DNA of 64,000 bases from Streptomyces griseoruber (GTDB taxonomy: Bacteria; Actinomycetota; Actinomycetes; Streptomycetales; Streptomycetaceae): the NCBI RefSeq assembly GCF_001514205.1, contig NZ_KQ948766.1, positions 215,190 through 279,189 of the forward strand, written 5' to 3'. Below are positions 59,955 through 64,000 of the stretch, one piece after another. The notes under the pieces were generated by a model. That model made no database searches, was not told where the DNA came from, and saw nothing but the letters and a program-made list of their open reading frames with translations. The position numbers and the translations under genes are program-made. The number at the start of each line of letters is the position of its first letter. The stretch's first letter is position 1.

Positions 59955-60715
59955 GCAGCTACGAGGCCCGCTTCAAGGTGTGGCGGGGTGACGTCGACGG
60001 CGGCGGCCTGGAGGACTTCGCCGTCGAGGTCAACGACGGCGAGGTGGTCCTGGACATCATCCACCGCCTCCAGGCCACCCAGGCCCCCGATCTGGCCGTC
60101 CGCTGGAACTGCAAGGCGGGCAAGTGCGGTTCGTGTTCGGCGGAGATCAACGGGCGGCCCCGGCTGATGTGCATGACCCGGATGTCGGTGTTCGACCGGG
60201 CCGAGACCATCACCGTGACCCCGCTGCGGGCGTTCCCGGTGATCCGTGACCTGGTGACCGACGTCGGCTTCAACTACCGGAAGGCGCGCGAGGTCCCGGC
60301 GTTCGTGCCGCCCGAGGGCGTCGGGCCGGGCGAGTACCGGATGTTCCAGGAGGACGTGGACCGGTCGCAGGAGTTCCGCAAGTGCATCGAGTGCTTCCTG
60401 TGCCAGGACACCTGCCACGTGGTGCGCGACCACGAGGAGAACAAGACGGCGTTCGCCGGCCCGCGCTTCCTGATGCGGGTGGCGGAGCTGGACATGCACC
60501 CGCTGGACGCGGCGGAGGAGAGCGGCCTGGACCGCAAGAAGACGGCCCAGGACGAACACGGACTCGGCTACTGCAACATCACCAAGTGCTGCACGGAGGT
60601 CTGCCCCGAGGGCATCAAGATCACCGACAACGCGCTGATCCCGCTGAAGGAACGGGCGGTCGACCGCAAGTACGACCCGCTGGTGTGGCTGGGGTCGAAG
60701 ATCCGGCGGCGCTGA
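59951..60715 (+). CDS. sdhB: Succinate dehydrogenase iron-sulfur subunit
   Basis: A 254-residue Fe-S subunit. The [2Fe-2S] ligands lie in WNCKAGKCGSCSAEINGRPR followed by LMCM. The [4Fe-4S]/[3Fe-4S] ligands lie in CIECFLCQDTCH and CNITKCCTEVCPEGI. It carries electrons from FAD to the membrane quinone site. GTG 59951 overlaps the sdhA stop codon. The length and the long second cluster region match the Sdh1-type/fumarate-reductase-like subunit rather than the Sdh2 form. Confidence 0.95.
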   Translation: MSSYEARFKVWRGDVDGGGLEDFAVEVNDGEVVLDIIHRLQATQAPDLAVRWNCKAGKCGSCSAEINGRPRLMCMTRMSVFDRAETITVTPLRAFPVIRDLVTDVGFNYRKAREVPAFVPPEGVGPGEYRMFQEDVDRSQEFRKCIECFLCQDTCHVVRDHEENKTAFAGPRFLMRVAELDMHPLDAAEESGLDRKKTAQDEHGLGYCNITKCCTEVCPEGIKITDNALIPLKERAVDRKYDPLVWLGSKIRRR

Positions 60716-61045
60716 TCAGGAAGGCGTCGTCCGCGCGGGCGGCGGGGGCAGGGGGCGGGCGCGCCGGGCGTACCACTGGAGCGCCAGGCCCGCCAGGTTG
60801 AGGCCCATGCCGATCAGCGGAAGGTCGCGGTGGAGGTGGTGCGTGCTGTTCAGCGGGCCGAGGAACAGGAAGGCCGTCAGACCGAACGCGCTGAGCAGCA
60901 CGCCGGCCCCCCACAGCCTCGTCCGCTCCTCGACCCCGGTGAACCGCGGGGTCCGGCCGGTGACGAGGGCCACCGCGCCCAGCACCGCCATGCCCGCCAA
61001 GCAGACCACGCCGATGCCCGTCAGTGCCGTGAACATGACGGTCAT
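60716..61045 (-). CDS. Small three-helix membrane protein
   Basis: A 109-residue membrane protein (MTVMFTALTGIGVVCLAGMA, LWGAGVLLSAFGLTAFLFLG, LPLIGMGLNLAGLALQWYAR). It has three predicted helices and a Pro-rich C-terminus. ATG 61045 is used, with GGGGA just upstream; the open frame continues beyond, but through tandem-repeat DNA that is not coding-like. Its stop abuts the sdhB stop, so the genes converge with no gap. I do not recognise it. Confidence 0.65.
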   Translation of the reverse strand: MTVMFTALTGIGVVCLAGMAVLGAVALVTGRTPRFTGVEERTRLWGAGVLLSAFGLTAFLFLGPLNSTHHLHRDLPLIGMGLNLAGLALQWYARRARPLPPPPARTTPS

Positions 61046-61131
61046 GATCCCCAGGATCGGCGGCTCGCGCCAGAGATCCGGCTCAGCGGCCCCGGGCCCC
61101 GTGCGTACGCCGCCCGGTCCGTCTCCGTCGC

Positions 61132-61170
61132 CGTGAGGTCCACCCGTGAGGTCCACCCGTGAGGTCCACG
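61132..61170 (+). repeat. 12-13 bp tandem repeat, three copies
   Basis: CGTGAGGTCCAC recurs three times head to tail between the small membrane protein gene and the next gene. It is non-coding. Confidence 0.85.
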
Positions 61171-61324
61171 GAGGCCGCCACCCCGACGTACGCGCGGCCG
61201 GCGTCGGCCCGGGACGCCTCGTCGTCCGTCCCCGTTCCCCCCTTCCGCGGTCCCCCGCCCCACCGGTCCCGCCTCGGGTGTATCCCGCTCGCGTGGCCGC
61301 ATTCGCGACCATACGCTCCGAAAT

Positions 61325-62992
61325 GTGACGTCATCCATGCACCGAGGCAGGCGGCGGGCCAGATCGCACATACCCGTGCGGGTGGCGCACGCCGTGCTGG
61401 GCGGTGCGGCCGGGGTCGTGTGGCTGGTGCTGCCGGGGATGACGCCGGGAGACGACGCGCCCGTCGCGATCAAGGAGCCGCGGCAGGTGGTGAGCGCCAC
61501 GGCAGTGGCCCGGGACTCGCCACGGGACTCGGCGCTGGACTCGCCGCCGGACTCGGCGCTGGACTCGCCACGGCACTCGCCGCTGGACTCGCCGCCGGAC
61601 TTCGTGCAGTCACGAAGGGCCGAGGCCGACGGGACGTCCACCACGGACCTCGTGCTTCCCCTGGTGGCGGCCGGCGCGGTGGGCGCGGTCGCGGCCTACG
61701 GCTACATACGCCGGGTCCGGCGGACGCGCGGGCGGACGACCCCCGGCGGGGTGAGCGGGCCCCCGCCCGTGAGCACGCCGCCGCAGTCCCTCGCGGAGCC
61801 GGACGCGCAGGCGTGTGCGGCGCTGGTCCGCGCCGACGACCGGCTCCGCGTGGCCCGTGCCGAACTCGGCTTCGCACGCGGACTCCTCGGTGCGGCGGCC
61901 GTCGCCCCGTTCACGCGGGCGCTGGGCGAGGCCGAGGGCGAACTGGCCGCCGCCTTCCGGATGCGGCAGCGCTACGACGAGGGCGTACCGGCGGAGGAGG
62001 CACCCCGGCGGCACGCGCTCGCCGGGATGATCGGCCGCTGCGAGGAGGCCGGCCGCCGGCTGGACGCCGTGGCGGGGGACTTCGCGCGCCTGCGGGATCC
62101 GGAGCGGGCCCTCCCCTACGCGGAGGCGCGCTTCCGCGACCTGACCGGACACACCGCCGCGGCCCAGACCCTCCTGGCCGACCTCGCGGAGCGGTACGCC
62201 CCCACCGCGACCTCCGCCGTCACCGGCTCCGTCGAACAGGCCAAGGACCGCCTGCTGTTCGCGACCCTGCGGCTCAACCTGGCCCGCCAGGAGCTCTTCT
62301 CGGGCCGCACCGAGGCCGCGTCCCGCCAACTTCACTCCGCCGAGGCGGCGGTGGCCCAGGCGGCCGTCTTCGTCGAGGGCGTCGACCGCACGGCCGCCGA
62401 GCTGCGGGACGCCGAGGAGACCGTACCGGCGGCGCTCACCGGGGCGGAGGCCGAGCTGTCGACGGTACGGCGGCACACCGTCCGCGCGGACGAGCCGCAC
62501 CCCCGCCTCCTCAACGCCGACGCCGTCCTCGCCTCCGTACGCCAGGAGGTGACGTCGAACCGGCCGTACGACCCGCTGAGCGCCCTGCGCCGGATCGTAC
62601 GGGCGACCGCGCCGCTCGCCTCGGGCCGGGCCGGGGTGCTTCCGGCCGCCGCGCTCTCCGTGGCCCGCGCCTCGGCCGCCGCCGCGGACGACTTCGTCAC
62701 CACGCACCGGGGTGCGGTGGGCGCCACCGCCCGCACCCGGCTCGCGGAGGCGCGCCGACTGCTGGCCGAGGGCGCACCGGGAGACATCGAGCGCGCGGAC
62801 GAACTGGCCCTGGAGGCAAGCGACCTGGCGGAGCGTGACGTACGGCTGCACGGAAATCCGGCGTCCCCGGTACCGGCCGGACAGCCGGAGACGGACGGCT
62901 CCGCCGGGGCGGTCCTCGGCGGGATCCTCCCGGGGGAGGCGGCGGCCGAGGAGGGCGGGGAGCACTCGGCGTGGGGTTTCGGCCGGCCCTAG
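61325..62992 (+). CDS. Hypothetical membrane protein with helical C-terminal domain (TPM-protein-like, TPM domain missing)
   Basis: A 555-residue protein. It has a hydrophobic first segment (AHAVLGGAAGVVWLVLPG), then a repeat-rich stretch (ARDSPRDSALDSPPDSALDS), a second helix (LVLPLVAAGAVGAVAAYGYI) and a long Ala/Glu/Arg-rich coiled-coil region (residues 150-520). The second helix and coiled-coil region resemble the C-terminal half of streptomycete TPM-domain proteins (secreted phosphatase-like), but the TPM domain that should precede them is replaced by the short DSP repeat. So it may be a truncated paralogue. GTG 61325 has no Shine-Dalgarno; ATG 61337 is an alternative. The role is unknown. 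Confidence 0.6.
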   Translation: MTSSMHRGRRRARSHIPVRVAHAVLGGAAGVVWLVLPGMTPGDDAPVAIKEPRQVVSATAVARDSPRDSALDSPPDSALDSPRHSPLDSPPDFVQSRRAEADGTSTTDLVLPLVAAGAVGAVAAYGYIRRVRRTRGRTTPGGVSGPPPVSTPPQSLAEPDAQACAALVRADDRLRVARAELGFARGLLGAAAVAPFTRALGEAEGELAAAFRMRQRYDEGVPAEEAPRRHALAGMIGRCEEAGRRLDAVAGDFARLRDPERALPYAEARFRDLTGHTAAAQTLLADLAERYAPTATSAVTGSVEQAKDRLLFATLRLNLARQELFSGRTEAASRQLHSAEAAVAQAAVFVEGVDRTAAELRDAEETVPAALTGAEAELSTVRRHTVRADEPHPRLLNADAVLASVRQEVTSNRPYDPLSALRRIVRATAPLASGRAGVLPAAALSVARASAAAADDFVTTHRGAVGATARTRLAEARRLLAEGAPGDIERADELALEASDLAERDVRLHGNPASPVPAGQPETDGSAGAVLGGILPGEAAAEEGGEHSAWGFGRP

Positions 62993-63016
62993 AGCAAGAA
63001 CGTCACCTTCGCGGCC

Positions 63017-63050
63017 GTGAACGGCCGAGCTTGTGCGCTCGGTCGTTCAC
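63017..63050. terminator. Hairpin after the helical hypothetical gene
   Basis: GTGAACGGCCGAG pairs with CTCGGTCGTTCAC (one G-T mismatch) around an 8-base loop, 25 bp past the stop codon at 62992. It may be a terminator, or the end structure of the decayed transposon next to it. Confidence 0.65.
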
Positions 63051-63118
63051 GCTTCGTCGCGCTTCCGACTGTCCCCTACGACAGGACGGCCACGGATCGC
63101 ATCCGCCCTCTCCCCAAG

Positions 63119-63134
63119 CTAGTGCCGCGGCAGG
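63119..63134. repeat. Second copy of the 16-bp scar motif
   Basis: CTAGTGCCGCGGCAGG, with the internal perfect palindrome TGCCGCGGCA, is identical to 44538-44553. It lies exactly where the TnpB homology stops. Confidence 0.6.
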
Positions 63135-63560
63135 AGCCTCGGGGTCGGGCACCTCGCAGATGGCGATCAGGTACCACCTGCCGCCCCGGCAGATGAGATC
63201 GCTCTCACCGCGCCGGTACTGCACCAGTGTCTTGAGCTGGTCGGCATGGCCGGTGTAGCCCAGGTTCTTCAGCCACCCCTGAACCGTCCAGATCGACACC
63301 GTGCGCGCGTCGTGCTGCCACGACAGACACCGGTCGTCGAACGGCTGGGCCGCCTCGGGCCGGAAGGTGATGGGGGTGCCGGTGGCCTTGAGCCAGCGTT
63401 TCGAGCCGGGCTTGCCGAGGTTTCCGGCCGTCAGATTCGTCTGCAGGGCGGCGTAGGCGTCGACGGTCTTCTCGATCACGCGGACGGCGGGCTGGGCGGA
63501 GAGACCAAACGTCGCCTTGATGTCCGTATACACCAGCTTCTGCACCTGGAAAATCGGCGG
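63135..63560 (-). pseudogene. tnpB: TnpB (IS200/IS605 family) remnant
   Basis: The minus strand encodes KLVYTDIKATFGLSAQPAVR, then NLTAGNLGKPGSKRW, PITFRPEAAQPFDDRCLSW and RRGESDLICRGGRWYLIAIC followed by EVPDPE. This is the N-terminal/central (WED-REC) part of a streptomycete-type TnpB. Roughly the first 35 residues are missing, and the whole RuvC nuclease domain and zinc finger are absent. The homology stops at about 63135, next to the 16-bp motif CTAGTGCCGCGGCAGG. With no RuvC domain it cannot be a nuclease. No tnpA or guide-RNA end was recognised. Confidence 0.8.
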
Positions 63561-63678
63561 TAGTTGTGGCGAAACGGTGACGGTCCCGAGGCCGCGTCAG
63601 CCCCCCTTTGTATGATGATCCGACTCTTGTCGCGCGTTCATCGCGGGGACGAGTCGGACACACGGGGGTGTGAGAGGC

Positions 63679-64000
63679 GTGATCAAGCCGGAGGAAATTC
63701 CGCAGTTCACCGGCAATCTGTTCCAACTGGAACTGGATCATGCCGCGTTGAAGAAGGACGCAGGCGACGTCCGGACCACGGGCAGTGACGTGGACGCGCA
63801 GTTCCAGGGCCTGTCGGCGTTCTACAAGGCGCCCGAGGCGGAACAGCTGTTCGCGACGACGAAGCCGGTGAAGACCAGGGCCGACGATTTCGCGACGGAC
63901 CTGGAGACGGTCTCCTCGGCTCTCTCCTCCTACGCCACGGAGATCCGTCCCCTCGTCTCGAAGCTGCTGGAGCTGAAGACGAAGGCGACCACGTTCGTCG
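63679..64000 (+). CDS. Probable type VII-secreted polymorphic toxin, N-terminus (partial)
   Basis: The frame from GTG 63679 runs off the right edge (107 residues visible): VIKPEEIPQFTGNLFQLELD, then AALKKDAGDVRTTGSDVDAQ, GLSAFYKAPEAEQLFATTKP and ADDFATDLETVSSALSSYAT. The all-helical, WXG100-like leader with the APEAEQLFATT segment is typical of large streptomycete toxins exported by the type VII (ESX) system, which end in a variable toxin domain followed by an immunity gene. That part is outside the window, so toxicity is inferred. GTG 63679 follows GGGGGTG at about 8 bases. It probably starts an accessory locus. Confidence 0.7.
   Translation, partial: MIKPEEIPQFTGNLFQLELDHAALKKDAGDVRTTGSDVDAQFQGLSAFYKAPEAEQLFATTKPVKTRADDFATDLETVSSALSSYATEIRPLVSKLLELKTKATTFV

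Noticed and set aside
63135..63560. Functional RNA-guided TnpB nuclease
   Set aside because: The RuvC catalytic domain and zinc finger are missing and the N-terminus is truncated.
1..64000. Biosynthetic gene cluster, prophage, tRNA or rRNA genes
   Set aside because: No polyketide/peptide synthase, phage structural gene, integrase, or recognisable structural RNA was found.

Overview
This 64 kb window is GC-rich actinobacterial chromosome, almost certainly Streptomyces. The evidence is the strong G/C third-position bias, many GTG starts and GTGA/ATGA stop-start couplings, probable leaderless starts, mycothiol biosynthesis (mshB), a DUF3117 gene, an XRE/DUF5753 plus DUF397 remnant, and Streptomyces-type dispersed extragenic repeats. 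Most of the window is conserved core. From family knowledge, the gene content and order follow the Mycobacterium tuberculosis interval from typA-lpqW through mshB and fdxC-dapC to sigE-rseA-htrA-tatB, mrp and corA, although individual blocks are separated or inverted.

Left part (1-24 kb): a PHP-domain phosphoesterase (cut by the window edge), a DUF6758 protein, an MFS exporter and a SUFU-domain protein are followed by a magnesium/CBS group (CorA, an MgtE-like cytosolic CBS protein, a DUF1003 membrane protein) and the Mrp Fe-S carrier. Next is the envelope-stress cluster read leftward: ECF sigma, anti-sigma, HtrA protease, TatB. An O-methyltransferase faces away from it, with an ATT start as the only well-placed initiation site. 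Then come DUF3117, enoyl-CoA hydratase, 3-methyladenine glycosylase, a DivIVA-like protein, a FolP2-like pseudo-dihydropteroate synthase, a LOG-family protein and DapE.

Middle (21-38 kb): two secreted or membrane proteins, dapC-fdxA, a GNAT/transglutaminase pair, and a DesKR-like two-component system translationally coupled to an ABC-2 exporter. A perfect inverted repeat upstream of the exporter is a candidate operator. Then come a large membrane protein with a collagen-like Gly-Gly-Pro tract and a C-terminal peptidoglycan-binding-like domain, DUF6113-mshB, a decayed patch with remnants of an XRE/DUF5753-DUF397 pair, a small membrane protein, and an S9 prolyl-oligopeptidase-family peptidase.

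Right part (38-64 kb): two paralogous complete oligopeptide ABC operons lie in tandem on the minus strand, separated by a VOC protein and a truncated XRE regulator. They are followed by TypA/BipA, a HigBA-like toxin-antitoxin pair whose toxin start region looks frameshifted, an LpqW-like lipoprotein, and a three-subunit succinate dehydrogenase operon. The window ends with a lineage-specific hypothetical protein, a TnpB remnant and the 5' end of a probable type VII-secreted polymorphic toxin. A 16-bp motif is shared by the two decayed spots (44.5 kb and 63.1 kb) and looks like a mobile-element scar.

No rRNA, tRNA, CRISPR array, intact insertion sequence, prophage or biosynthetic gene cluster was seen. 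The least ordinary features are the toxin frameshift over its operator, the candidate operator of the two-component/ABC module, the long corA leader, the repeat insertion inside the GNAT gene, the tandem copies of a permease 3' end, the nested hairpins in the second oligopeptide operon, and the toxin-like gene at the right edge.
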